Shown: positions 45,097 to 53,070 of the stretch, one piece after another | Layout of the letters: every line of letters starts with the position of its first letter | How positions within the stretch are numbered: position 1 is the stretch's first letter | From: Mesorhizobium_G sp050247155 | GTDB lineage: Bacteria; Pseudomonadota; Alphaproteobacteria; Rhizobiales; Rhizobiaceae | DNA length: 64,000 bases | Assembly (NCBI GenBank): GCA_050247155.1 | Contig: JBFWUS010000020.1 | Location: 1 to 64,000 of the forward strand | Reading direction: 5' to 3' | Program-made: the position numbers and the translations under genes | The notes under the pieces: generated by a model | The model's database searches: none | Told to the model about the DNA's origin: nothing | Seen by the model: the letters and a program-made list of their open reading frames with translations, nothing else

Positions 45097-45285
45097 GTGA
45101 GCGATCTTGTCGCCGCTCTCGGTCTGGTGCTGGTGTTCGAAGGGCTGATTTATGGCGGCTTTCCCAATGCCGCCAAACGCCTTGCCCAGGACGTGCTGCA
45201 GATTCCAGAGCATGTCCTGCGGCTCGCGGGCATCGCCGCAATGGCCGTCGGCGTGCTGATCGTCTGGCTGGCGCGCAGCGGATAA
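45097..45285 (+). CDS. DUF2065 two-helix membrane protein
   Basis: 62 residues with two transmembrane helices separated by a short amphipathic loop (GGFPNAAKRLAQDVLQIPEHVLR). The pattern is that of DUF2065, regularly found between hflC and a Do-family protease in proteobacteria; the function is unknown. The GTG start lies 7 bp after the hflC stop. Confidence 0.88.
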   Translation: MSDLVAALGLVLVFEGLIYGGFPNAAKRLAQDVLQIPEHVLRLAGIAAMAVGVLIVWLARSG

Positions 45286-45432
45286 GTGGACCCCGGCGGG
45301 TAACGCACGATTTACAACGTCCGGATAGCCAAAGCCCCAAACACGCCTTATTTCTCGCCGAAACCTCGGGCCTGCATATTTGGGCCGGCTCGACGGCGTT
45401 CCCCCAGAGAATTTCACGCCGGGAGGCATTTC

Positions 45433-47046
45433 ATGACATCCAACCGCATCGATATGTTTGGCCGTCGCGTCATTGGCGCCACGCTTGCGCTGTTCATGGC
45501 TGGCTCGGCGGCACTGCCAGGTGCGGCGCTCGCGCAGCAAACAGCGCCAGCGGCTCCGGCTCCGACATCACCCGCTCCCGCCACGCCGGCGCCTGGAACG
45601 ACACCTCCAGCCCTCGGCGCCACGCCGCCCTCGGTCGATCCTCTATCGCAAGGTCCGGATTCCGTTGCCGATCTGGCGCAGGGATTGCTCGGCGCGGTGG
45701 TCAACATCTCCACATCGCAGAACGCCAAAGGCTCGGGTGGTCCTGAAGCCGTGCCGATGCCGGAGCTGCCGGAAGGTTCGCCGTTCCGCGATTTCTTCGA
45801 CGATTTCTTCAACGATCGTCAGGGGCCGGGCGGCAATCGAGGCGGACAGAAGGTGCAGTCGCTCGGTTCAGGATTCGTGATCGACGGCAAGGAAGGCATC
45901 ATCGTCACCAACAATCACGTCATCGCGGACGCGGATGAGATCGAGATAAATTTTTCGGATGGGTCCAAACTGAAGGCTGAGCTCGTCGGCACGGACACCA
46001 AGACTGACATCGCCGTGCTCAAGGTGGACCCCACCAAGAAAGCTCTCACGGAGGTCAAATTCGGCGACTCCGACAAGATGCGCATCGGCGACTGGGTGAT
46101 GGCGATCGGCAATCCGTTCGGTCTCGGCGGTTCGGTCACCGTCGGCATCATCTCCGCCCGTAACCGCGATATCAGCTCGGGGCCTTACGACGATTTCATC
46201 CAGACCGACGCGGCGATCAACCGCGGCAATTCGGGCGGCCCGCTGTTCAACATGCATGGCGAGGTGATTGGTATCAATACGGCGATCATTTCGCCGTCGG
46301 GCGGCTCGATCGGCATCGGTTTCTCGATCCCGTCGGAAATGGCGGTGGGCGTGGTCGATCAGTTGCGCGAGTTCGGTGAAACGCGGCGCGGCTGGCTCGG
46401 CGTGCGCATCCAGCCCGTCACCGATGAGATCGCCGAAAGCCTCGGTATGAAGGGCGCAAAAGGGGCATTGATCGCGGGCGTGATCAAGGGTGGTCCGGTC
46501 GACAACGGCGTCATTCAGCCGGGCGATGTCGTCATAAAATTCGACGGCAAGGATATCCGCGAAATGCGCGATCTGCCGCGCATCGTCGCCGAAAGCCCGG
46601 TCGGCAAGGCCGTGGACGTCGTGATCGTGCGCAAAGGCGTGGAGCAGACCGTCAAGGTGACGCTCGGCCGGCTCGAGGATGGTGAAAAACTCGCCGAAAA
46701 TGAAGACGGCAAGCCGGACGAGGGCAAAGATGCCGGCCCGGTCGTCACCGCCAATGTGCTCGGCATGACCATCGGCGAGCTCAATGACGAGAACCGGAAA
46801 AAATTTGGCATTGCCGATGATATTTCAGGCGTCGTCGTAACCGAAGTAGCCAAGGATTCAGTCGCGGCGGAGCGCGGCGTGGTCGCAGGCGATGTGATCA
46901 CCGAGATTGCGCAGGAGTCGGTCAAGTCGCCGAAGGACATGATGGACCGCGTCGGCAAGCTGAAGGAGCAGGGTCGCAAGAACGCGCTGCTGATGCTGGC
47001 GTCGAAAACGGGCGAACTGCGGTTTGTGACTGTGCGGATGGACTGA
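45433..47046 (+). CDS. degP: Do-family periplasmic serine protease (DegP-like)
   Basis: Exported HtrA-type protease/chaperone. A signal peptide (cleavage near ALAQQ) is followed by a Pro/Ala-rich linker, the trypsin-like domain with the triad His162 (NNHVI), Asp192 (TDIAVL) and Ser267 (GNSGGP), and two PDZ domains (about residues 295-390 and 435-530). 537 residues. A GGGAGG ribosome-binding site precedes the ATG. It lies after hflKC-DUF2065, so this block deals with membrane and envelope protein quality control. A bidirectional terminator follows. Confidence 0.95.
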   Translation: MTSNRIDMFGRRVIGATLALFMAGSAALPGAALAQQTAPAAPAPTSPAPATPAPGTTPPALGATPPSVDPLSQGPDSVADLAQGLLGAVVNISTSQNAKGSGGPEAVPMPELPEGSPFRDFFDDFFNDRQGPGGNRGGQKVQSLGSGFVIDGKEGIIVTNNHVIADADEIEINFSDGSKLKAELVGTDTKTDIAVLKVDPTKKALTEVKFGDSDKMRIGDWVMAIGNPFGLGGSVTVGIISARNRDISSGPYDDFIQTDAAINRGNSGGPLFNMHGEVIGINTAIISPSGGSIGIGFSIPSEMAVGVVDQLREFGETRRGWLGVRIQPVTDEIAESLGMKGAKGALIAGVIKGGPVDNGVIQPGDVVIKFDGKDIREMRDLPRIVAESPVGKAVDVVIVRKGVEQTVKVTLGRLEDGEKLAENEDGKPDEGKDAGPVVTANVLGMTIGELNDENRKKFGIADDISGVVVTEVAKDSVAAERGVVAGDVITEIAQESVKSPKDMMDRVGKLKEQGRKNALLMLASKTGELRFVTVRMD

Positions 47047-47081
47047 GTCCGGAAACAGCCGCAAGATATTGATCAATAAAG

Positions 47082-47110
47082 AAAAAGGCGGCTGTCGAGC
47101 CGCTTTTTTG
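47082..47110. terminator. Bidirectional terminator between degP and serB
   Basis: A perfect 6-bp stem GCGGCT (47088-47093) / AGCCGC (47098-47103) with a GTCG loop has five A on the left and six T on the right. It lies between convergent degP and serB and would work for both. Confidence 0.85.
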
Positions 47111-47114
47111 CTAT

Positions 47115-48002
47115 TCAGCCGACGATATCCGCCTGCCGATAACCCTGTATATAAAGCAGGGCGGTGAGATCGCTGTGGTCGATCCGTACCTTGGCCTGAG
47201 CCGCGACGGATGGTTTGGCGTGCAGTGCAACGCCGGTTCCGGCGAGCCTGATCATATCGAGATCGTTGGCGCCGTCGCCGACGGCAATCGCATCGGTCGG
47301 CGTGACGCCTAGGCGAGCGGAAATTTCCAAAAGTGCCTGCGCCTTGGCCTCACGGCCTAGAATTGGTTCCAGCACCTTGCCGGTCAGCTTGCCATCGGTC
47401 TCCAAAAGCTGGTTGGCACGGTTTTCCTGAAATCCGAGCTTGTCGGCGATGCGCGCCGTGAAAGCGGTAAAGCCCCCAGAGACAAGTGCGGTCCAGGCGC
47501 CGTTCGCCTTCATGGTCTGAACCAGTTCGCGGCCCCCGGACGCCAAGGTGAGACGCGTCGCGATGATGCTGTCGATGACGCTGGCGTTCAAGCCCTTTAG
47601 CAAAGCTACGCGTTCGCGCAATGCAGGCTCGAAGGCGATTTCGCCGTTCATGGAGCGCGCCGTGATTGCCGCGACATGCTCCTTGAGGCCAACCTCATCG
47701 GCCAATTCATCGATGCATTCCTGATCGATCATCGTCGAATCCATATCGGCGATGAGGATTTTTTTCCTGCGTCCGGCGCCTTCGTGTACGACCACGTCGA
47801 CTGGAATTGCAGCCAGCGCATCTCTGACGAAAGCCTCGATTTCGGTCGCGTCTGTTGCATTAGGCGGGGCGATGTCGCAGGCAATGCCCTCGGCCAACCA
47901 GTCAACCGCGTTGGCCCCCACCGTTTGCGCCACCTTGGCAGCGAGCGATGGTTCCAGCAGCTTTTTTGCAGGATGTGAGATCAGTGTTGCGATGAGCGGC
48001 AT
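47115..48002 (-). CDS. serB: Phosphoserine phosphatase
   Basis: Last step of serine synthesis. The HAD motif I is DMDST (Asp86 and Asp88), motif II includes ALVSGGFTAF, and motif III/IV is AVGDGANDLDMI. The N-terminal ~75 residues look like the regulatory extension usual for proteobacterial SerB. The ATG at 48002 gives 295 residues; the open frame extends antisense into miaA but lacks family similarity. The start codon overlaps that of the divergent miaA. Confidence 0.94.
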   Translation of the reverse strand: MPLIATLISHPAKKLLEPSLAAKVAQTVGANAVDWLAEGIACDIAPPNATDATEIEAFVRDALAAIPVDVVVHEGAGRRKKILIADMDSTMIDQECIDELADEVGLKEHVAAITARSMNGEIAFEPALRERVALLKGLNASVIDSIIATRLTLASGGRELVQTMKANGAWTALVSGGFTAFTARIADKLGFQENRANQLLETDGKLTGKVLEPILGREAKAQALLEISARLGVTPTDAIAVGDGANDLDMIRLAGTGVALHAKPSVAAQAKVRIDHSDLTALLYIQGYRQADIVG

Positions 48003-48948
48003 GGAAAAGACCGAAGAGAAAAGCCGCGCAGGCAGCATCAGGAACGCGATCCTGATAGCGGGACCGACCGCCAGCGGCAAGTCGCGACTGGCGCTCGATC
48101 TTGCGCGTCGGGAAAACGGCGTCATCGTCAACACCGATTCCATGCAGGTCTACGACGTACTGCGGGTTCTGACGGCGCGGCCGGGCGAGGATGATCTGCG
48201 CGCTGCGCCTCATCTTCTTTACGGCCATGTCCATCCCGGTGTCGCCTATTCGACCGGCGCGTGGCTGCGCGATGTCCAGGCGCTGATCGACAGCGGCGCA
48301 TTCGAAGGCAAGACGCCGATTTTTGTTGGCGGCACCGGGCTTTATTTCCGCGCGCTGGTTCAGGGACTTTCGCAAATTCCCCAGATCCCGCCAGCGATCC
48401 GCGACCGTTGGCGCTTCAAGCTCAGCGAAGAGGAGCCGTCGCGCCTGCACGGTGTCCTGTTGGAGCGCGATCCCGACGCCGCCCTGCGGCTCAGTGCGCG
48501 AGATGGGCAGCGGATTGTCCGCGCCCTGGAAGTGCTGGAGGCAACCGGCCGTTCGATCCTTGAATGGCAGGCCGGAAATTCGCCACCGCTGATAGATCGA
48601 TCGACGGCCCGCCTGCTCCAGGTGGTGGTCGCTCGTGAGGTTCTTGTCGACCGGATCGAGAAGCGGTTCGACAGCATGGTGAGCATGGGCGCGCTCGGCG
48701 AAGTCCGCGCTCTGGTTGATCTGCGCCTCAATCCAGCTTTGCCTGCCATGCGCGCCATAGGCGTGCCCGAACTGGCAAGCCACCTTGCCGGCAATTGCCC
48801 GCTGGGCGAGGCAATTGCCAAGGCAAAGGCCAGCACCCGGCAATATGCCAAGCGGCAGGCTACATGGTTCAGGCATCAACTCGGTGAAGGTTGGCTCAGT
48901 TTTTCGCCTGGTCCAACGGGCGACTTTGACGAATTCGTCTCAAGGTGA
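48001..48948 (+). CDS. miaA: tRNA dimethylallyltransferase MiaA
   Basis: Adds a dimethylallyl group to A37 of tRNAs reading UNN codons. The P-loop GPTASGKS is at residues 21-28, followed by the DSMQVYD substrate motif, GGTGLYFRAL and the C-terminal RQYAKRQATWFR. 315 residues is normal. The ATG at 48001 is likely; an in-frame ATG at 47992 is the main alternative. Either way the gene begins inside or at the start codon of serB on the opposite strand. It is one of few known genes here with no room for a separate promoter. Confidence 0.94.
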   Translation: MEKTEEKSRAGSIRNAILIAGPTASGKSRLALDLARRENGVIVNTDSMQVYDVLRVLTARPGEDDLRAAPHLLYGHVHPGVAYSTGAWLRDVQALIDSGAFEGKTPIFVGGTGLYFRALVQGLSQIPQIPPAIRDRWRFKLSEEEPSRLHGVLLERDPDAALRLSARDGQRIVRALEVLEATGRSILEWQAGNSPPLIDRSTARLLQVVVAREVLVDRIEKRFDSMVSMGALGEVRALVDLRLNPALPAMRAIGVPELASHLAGNCPLGEAIAKAKASTRQYAKRQATWFRHQLGEGWLSFSPGPTGDFDEFVSR

Positions 48949-49075
48949 CGGAGTTCGTTATCGTCCTGTTAAGGGCAAAGAATATCGCTGTTGATTGAGC
49001 GCCCAAGTTATTGAGCTTTAACGCTCTTTAAGGCAAGTCGCAGCATAACTGGACCGTAGTTCAGATAGGCCCCGC

Positions 49076-49867
49076 ATGCGTTTCCACAGAGCGGAATCTG
49101 CATTTGTGTTGCTGATGTCAGTCATTCTGGCAGCGGCGTTGGTGCTTTTCGTCCTCTATTTGGAACTGACGAAGCTTGCGGACGCGTTGCAGGTTCTGGG
49201 CGAACCGCGCCGTGAGGCGACCGCTGTCTGGCTGGTTCTGATTTCCGGCGCCTTGCACGCCTGCGCGGTATCGATCGGCGCGTTCCTCATCTATCCGCTC
49301 ATTCGCACGCAGGTCCGGGAGGAGGGCAAGCTCCGGCAGATGACGGCCTCGCTGAGCGCCCGGTCTCAAACGCTTGAACAGGCCGCCGCCACGGACGGGC
49401 TGACTGGAATGCACAACCGCCGATACTTCGACGATGCTTTGAAGGAGTATTTGCGGGAGTTCGAACGAATCGACCGGCCGATCGGCCTGATGATCCTCGA
49501 TCTGGATCATTTCAAGCAGGTCAACGACACCTATGGGCACGACACGGGCGATGAAGTACTGCGAACAGTGGCCGCCTGCCTGAAGGACATGACGCGCTAT
49601 CACGATATCGTCGCGCGGCTTGGCGGCGAGGAATTTGCGATTGTTGCCCCCAATATGGATCTGGAGATGCTGTCACGTTTTGCCGACCGCATCCGCAAGG
49701 CCATTGCCATGCAGCCGATAGCCAGCGGCAATGTGCGGCTGAAGGTGACAGCCAGCGTCGGCCTCGCCATCTGGGACCGCCGGGAATCGCTTGAGGATCT
49801 TTATCGAAGAGCCGATTCACGCCTCTATCAGGCCAAACGGCAGGGCAGAAACCGTATCTGCGCCTGA
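49076..49867 (+). CDS. Membrane-bound diguanylate cyclase
   Basis: 263 residues. Two N-terminal transmembrane helices (VLLMSVILAAALVLFVLYL and WLVLISGALHACAVSIGAFLIYPL) with a short helical linker lead into a GGDEF domain with the active motif GGEEF in RLGGEEFAIVAP. The preceding RYHD fits the RxxD product-inhibition site at the usual distance. It makes cyclic di-GMP, here in response to an unknown membrane-sensed signal, since it has no sizeable periplasmic domain. It is a single-gene unit. Confidence 0.93.
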   Translation: MRFHRAESAFVLLMSVILAAALVLFVLYLELTKLADALQVLGEPRREATAVWLVLISGALHACAVSIGAFLIYPLIRTQVREEGKLRQMTASLSARSQTLEQAAATDGLTGMHNRRYFDDALKEYLREFERIDRPIGLMILDLDHFKQVNDTYGHDTGDEVLRTVAACLKDMTRYHDIVARLGGEEFAIVAPNMDLEMLSRFADRIRKAIAMQPIASGNVRLKVTASVGLAIWDRRESLEDLYRRADSRLYQAKRQGRNRICA

Positions 49868-49977
49868 CCTAAAGTCTCTTCGAAAAGGCGACAGCGGGCT
49901 CGGCGGCGACCGCATGACAGAATCGCGCTATTCGATTCTCTGCTCCGATCTGAAAAATACCGCCCGTTAACAGGCCG

Positions 49978-51786
49978 TCACTGTCCGGCGATTTTGCTGC
50001 CGAATGTCCCTGATCTCAAACCGTAGCCGAAATTCGGATCGTCGTTGGACAATGCGGGTTTCGGTGTTGTGCGGCGAACGAGCGAGTCCAGATTGGTCTG
50101 TAGGGTCGGTTCCGGTTCGGGGGCCGGAATTATCTGCCTTATCTGCGAATTGCGCATGCGCTCGACAATGGCGTGGACATCAAGTTTGCCGGACGTTGTG
50201 TTCGGCTCATCGGCATGGTGGTCCTTGCCGAGACCGGGAATGCGGCTCTTCGGCAAGGTCTCGAATTTGAGGCGCATCGTTGTCGCGACGCCTTCACCGA
50301 ACGCGATAGCTTCGCGCTGCCCCATCGACGACAGGAAGGAAAGAGTGGATGCGGACGAGTCGGCAATGGCCGAACGGATGATCGCCTGGTCCTGCTCGTT
50401 GGCCAATCGCATCGCAAAGATGGTCGAACACTGGGACAAGATGGTGGGGTCGAGTTCTCCGGGGCGTTGTGTGATGACGCCGAGGTAGCAGCCATATTTG
50501 CGGCCTTCTTTGGCGATGCGGGACAAGGCTTCTTTCGTGGGCGCAAAACCGAGGCGCGAATCCGAAGGCAGGTAGCGGTGGGCCTCTTCGCACATCAGAA
50601 GCACTTTGAAGCGCTTTTCGCTCCACAAGGTGAGATCGAATGCGAGTCTGGCCAGGACGGAGCAGACCGAATTCACGACTTCCGACGGCATGCCGGCCAT
50701 CTCGAAGCAGGTGATGGGTGCGGCGCCGTCTTCAATTCTGAAAATATACGAAATTGTCTCGTGGATCGTGTCTTCAATCAACCGCGATCCGAACATGAAC
50801 CGATAACGGGGGTCGGCGACAGCGGATTCGATCCTGTTCTTGAGCATCCGGTAATGCGGGCGCTCCGTTTTTGCGTCGAGCATGCCGATCCGTTCGTCAA
50901 TCAGCTTGATCAGATCCACTATCCGATAAGGGATCGGCGTATCAGCAGTGGTTCCGTCATTGCGGCGGTAGGTAGGCGCGCTACCGTTGCGGTAAAGCTG
51001 CTTGGCCACCGGGATCACGTCGCGCAACAGGTCGATTTCCTCAGGAATGACCTCGCGGCCGCGGAACAGCACTTCGGCGAATTCCTCGAGCCGGAACATC
51101 CAGAATGGAAGGTCTAGCGTCGTCGCGTCTATCCTGATGCATTTATCGCTGAGCGCGCTGCCAAACTCATTGTGCGGATCGAGGACAAGCACGCGCAGGT
51201 CCGGTCGTGCGTCGACCGCCTTGCGCAGTAACAGCGACACGGCAGTGGACTTGCCGACACCTGTTGTCCCAACCACCGCGAAGTGACGGTCCAGCGTTTC
51301 GTCGATAGCAATGTTGGCCGAGATGGCGCTGTCCTGCGACAGGGCGCCGATGGTCACCGAGTGACGTCCGCCCAGATCGTAGACCGCCTGGAGATCGCGT
51401 GAGCGAATGCGGTGGGCGATGGCGCCGATGTGCGGATACTGGGTGATGCCGCGATCGAATGTCGGCGCTTTGCCGGCTTCATTGTCACGAACTTCACCGA
51501 CAAGCTCGACACTGACTTCGATCGGGTTTTGATCGTGAAAGCTCCAACCACGATCCGGTTTGCCGATGGCGTAGACGAGACCGACGGTGCGTATCGAGCC
51601 AAGGTTGATGGAAATGAGCTTACCGACAGTCCACCGGGCCGCAACGTTGCTCTCATCGTTATCTGCAAATGCAGCGAGTACGGCGCGGGCGCCATCGCAT
51701 TGAACGACGTAGCCGAGAATTCGCTTGTCGTGCTGATGTTGATCGCGTCGGTCGTCAGGAGTAGCAACTTGGCTGTTCGCCAGCAT
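49978..51786 (-). CDS. HerA-like (DUF87) hexameric ATPase
   Basis: 602 residues. An N-terminal HAS-barrel-like part (about 20-160) is followed by the FtsK/HerA RecA-type core: Walker A GTTGVGKST at residues 173-181, LVLDPHNEFGSAL after it, Walker B LLMCEEAHRYLP near residue 390, and the arginine/sensor segment GVITQRPGELDPTILSQC. HerA ATPases pump DNA with NurA or other nucleases in repair and defence. Here no nuclease or defence gene is adjacent, so its role is open. GAGGGG precedes the ATG. It is divergent from the XRE-cupin gene. Confidence 0.85.
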   Translation of the reverse strand: MLANSQVATPDDRRDQHQHDKRILGYVVQCDGARAVLAAFADNDESNVAARWTVGKLISINLGSIRTVGLVYAIGKPDRGWSFHDQNPIEVSVELVGEVRDNEAGKAPTFDRGITQYPHIGAIAHRIRSRDLQAVYDLGGRHSVTIGALSQDSAISANIAIDETLDRHFAVVGTTGVGKSTAVSLLLRKAVDARPDLRVLVLDPHNEFGSALSDKCIRIDATTLDLPFWMFRLEEFAEVLFRGREVIPEEIDLLRDVIPVAKQLYRNGSAPTYRRNDGTTADTPIPYRIVDLIKLIDERIGMLDAKTERPHYRMLKNRIESAVADPRYRFMFGSRLIEDTIHETISYIFRIEDGAAPITCFEMAGMPSEVVNSVCSVLARLAFDLTLWSEKRFKVLLMCEEAHRYLPSDSRLGFAPTKEALSRIAKEGRKYGCYLGVITQRPGELDPTILSQCSTIFAMRLANEQDQAIIRSAIADSSASTLSFLSSMGQREAIAFGEGVATTMRLKFETLPKSRIPGLGKDHHADEPNTTSGKLDVHAIVERMRNSQIRQIIPAPEPEPTLQTNLDSLVRRTTPKPALSNDDPNFGYGLRSGTFGSKIAGQ

Positions 51787-51958
51787 TTTTGATCTCAGCC
51801 CCTCAATCGTGATTCAATCTGCACGTCGCCTGCCTTCATTTTGGAGAAAGACGGTTAAGGCACCGTATTGCGGCGGGATAAAATTCGGGCCAACAGCGGG
51901 AAGGGTTAAATTTTTGCTGTCCATTGATTGATGCGTGTTCGTCCGATATAGAAGCCAA

Positions 51959-52531
51959 ATGGCTGATATGATGGACGATCTTGGCAAAGGCATTGCTGCT
52001 CGTATGCGAGCGGAACGCAGCATGCGGGGTTGGTCGCTTGCCGAACTGTCAGCGCGCTCGGGCGTATCAAAGGCCATGCTCAGTGCTATCGAACGGGGGG
52101 AAACCAGCCCGACGGCTGTGCTGCTCGTACGCATTTCGGCTGCATTCGGGATGACACTCTCGGCTTTGATTGCGCAGGCCGAGGCCGCGAAAGGCAGTCT
52201 TGCCCGCTCCGACGCTCAGCCGGTCTGGACCGATCCGGAGACCGGTTATGTTCGCCGGCATTTGTCGCCCGACACCGACATGCCACTGGAACTCGTTCGG
52301 GTCGAACTGCCGGCAGGAGCCCGCGTTACGCTGCCTGCCTCCAGCTACGCCTTCATCCGCCAGCAAATCTGGCTGATCGACGGCCGGCTTGATTTTTCGG
52401 AGGGCGACACAATGCATGCCATGCAGCCAGGCGATTGCGTCGCGCTCGGGCCGCCCAGCGACTGCACTTTTTTCGCGCCAGGCCCCAACAAGGCGACTTA
52501 TCTGGTCGCGGTGTTGAGAGGAGTGCGTTGA
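51959..52531 (+). CDS. XRE-family regulator with cupin domain
   Basis: 190 residues: an N-terminal helix-turn-helix (RSMRGWSLAELSARSGVSKAMLSAIERGETSPT) and a C-terminal cupin-like sensor (LELVRVELPAGARVTLPAS ... MQPGDCVALGPPSDCTFFAPG). Such XRE-cupin proteins usually repress a neighbouring catabolic or detoxification gene. The start could also be GTG 51935 or ATG 51968. It overlaps the next gene by one base (TGATG), so the two are one operon. Confidence 0.88.
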   Translation: MADMMDDLGKGIAARMRAERSMRGWSLAELSARSGVSKAMLSAIERGETSPTAVLLVRISAAFGMTLSALIAQAEAAKGSLARSDAQPVWTDPETGYVRRHLSPDTDMPLELVRVELPAGARVTLPASSYAFIRQQIWLIDGRLDFSEGDTMHAMQPGDCVALGPPSDCTFFAPGPNKATYLVAVLRGVR

Positions 52532-52836
52532 TGCGCAAGATCACGCGGCGCGACAATGGCGGCCCGATCCTGGACGATTATGCCGGACCGGTATGGAAAG
52601 GCGGCGACCCGCACAAGTTCCTGCACTGGCGCAACGCTCACGCCAGGGCGTGGAAGCCGAAGTCGCGCGATATCGCTCTCTTTCGGCTGTCGAAGGCCGA
52701 GGCAGTCGGCCTGACTTATGAGGAATATACGCTTGAATTGCTTGAACGCGGCCGGCACCTGAGCGAGGTCGACGGCGCACGGGTCGAGGCGATCAAGGCC
52801 GGGCGCAAGCGGCGGCGAGTGCGACACATCGGATAG
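52531..52836 (+). CDS. Small basic protein coupled to the XRE-cupin regulator
   Basis: 101 residues, no signal or membrane helix, strongly basic C-terminus (AGRKRRRVRHIG) and several Trp/His/Asp residues in the first half (AGPVWKGGDPHKFLHWRNAHARAWKPKSRD). I do not recognise a family. The ATG overlaps the stop of the regulator, so it is translated with it and is the obvious candidate effector or partner. Confidence 0.65.
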   Translation: MRKITRRDNGGPILDDYAGPVWKGGDPHKFLHWRNAHARAWKPKSRDIALFRLSKAEAVGLTYEEYTLELLERGRHLSEVDGARVEAIKAGRKRRRVRHIG

Positions 52837-52867
52837 TTAAGTCCAACCTCCCAGCTTCACAAATCCA

Positions 52868-52896
52868 TTGACAGCGCACATTTTCCGTACTTAACG
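52868..52896 (+). promoter_or_regulatory. ilvIH promoter
   Basis: TTGACA (52868-52873) is followed after 17 bp by TTAACG (52891-52896). It is just upstream of the leader peptide and the attenuator. The -35 is a perfect consensus; the -10 is moderate. Confidence 0.65.
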
Positions 52897-52905
52897 TCCG
52901 CGCCC

Positions 52906-52959
52906 ATGAAAACGGCACTCATTCTCGTAGTAGGAAAGCGCGTGGGCAAGGCGGTGTAA
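52906..52959 (+). CDS. ilv leader peptide
   Basis: 17-codon ORF, MKTALILVVGKRVGKAV, with seven branched-chain codons including the run Leu-Ile-Leu-Val-Val. Ribosome stalling there when Leu/Ile/Val-tRNA is scarce would control the attenuator that follows. Position (promoter, leader, terminator, ilvI) and composition make this a confident call although the gene is too short for standard gene finders. Confidence 0.88.
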   Translation: MKTALILVVGKRVGKAV

Positions 52960-52993
52960 CCGCCGGGCGAAATCCTCCCATGCGCGACACACA

Positions 52994-53017
52994 GGCTCCC
53001 TCGGGGGCCTTTTTTAT
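52994..53017 (+). terminator. ilvIH attenuator terminator
   Basis: GGCTCCC (52994-53000) pairs with GGGGGCC (53003-53009) with one G-T wobble, followed by a run of six T (53010-53015) and ATT. Upstream CCTCCC and ACCGCCGGGCG segments could form the competing antiterminator. It lies 35 bp after the leader-peptide stop. Confidence 0.85.
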
Positions 53018-53070
53018 TGTCCACAATCCAACTAAACGCAGTTCTACAGATCGAAGACAGGACCGGACCG

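Noticed and set aside
49016..49035. Possible CtrA box (TTAA...TTAA) upstream of the diguanylate cyclase
   Set aside because: The spacing between half sites is 6 rather than the 7 of the CtrA consensus, so it does not qualify.
49978..51786. HerA gene as the core of a known defence system
   Set aside because: No SIR2, DUF4297, NurA or other nuclease gene lies on either side.
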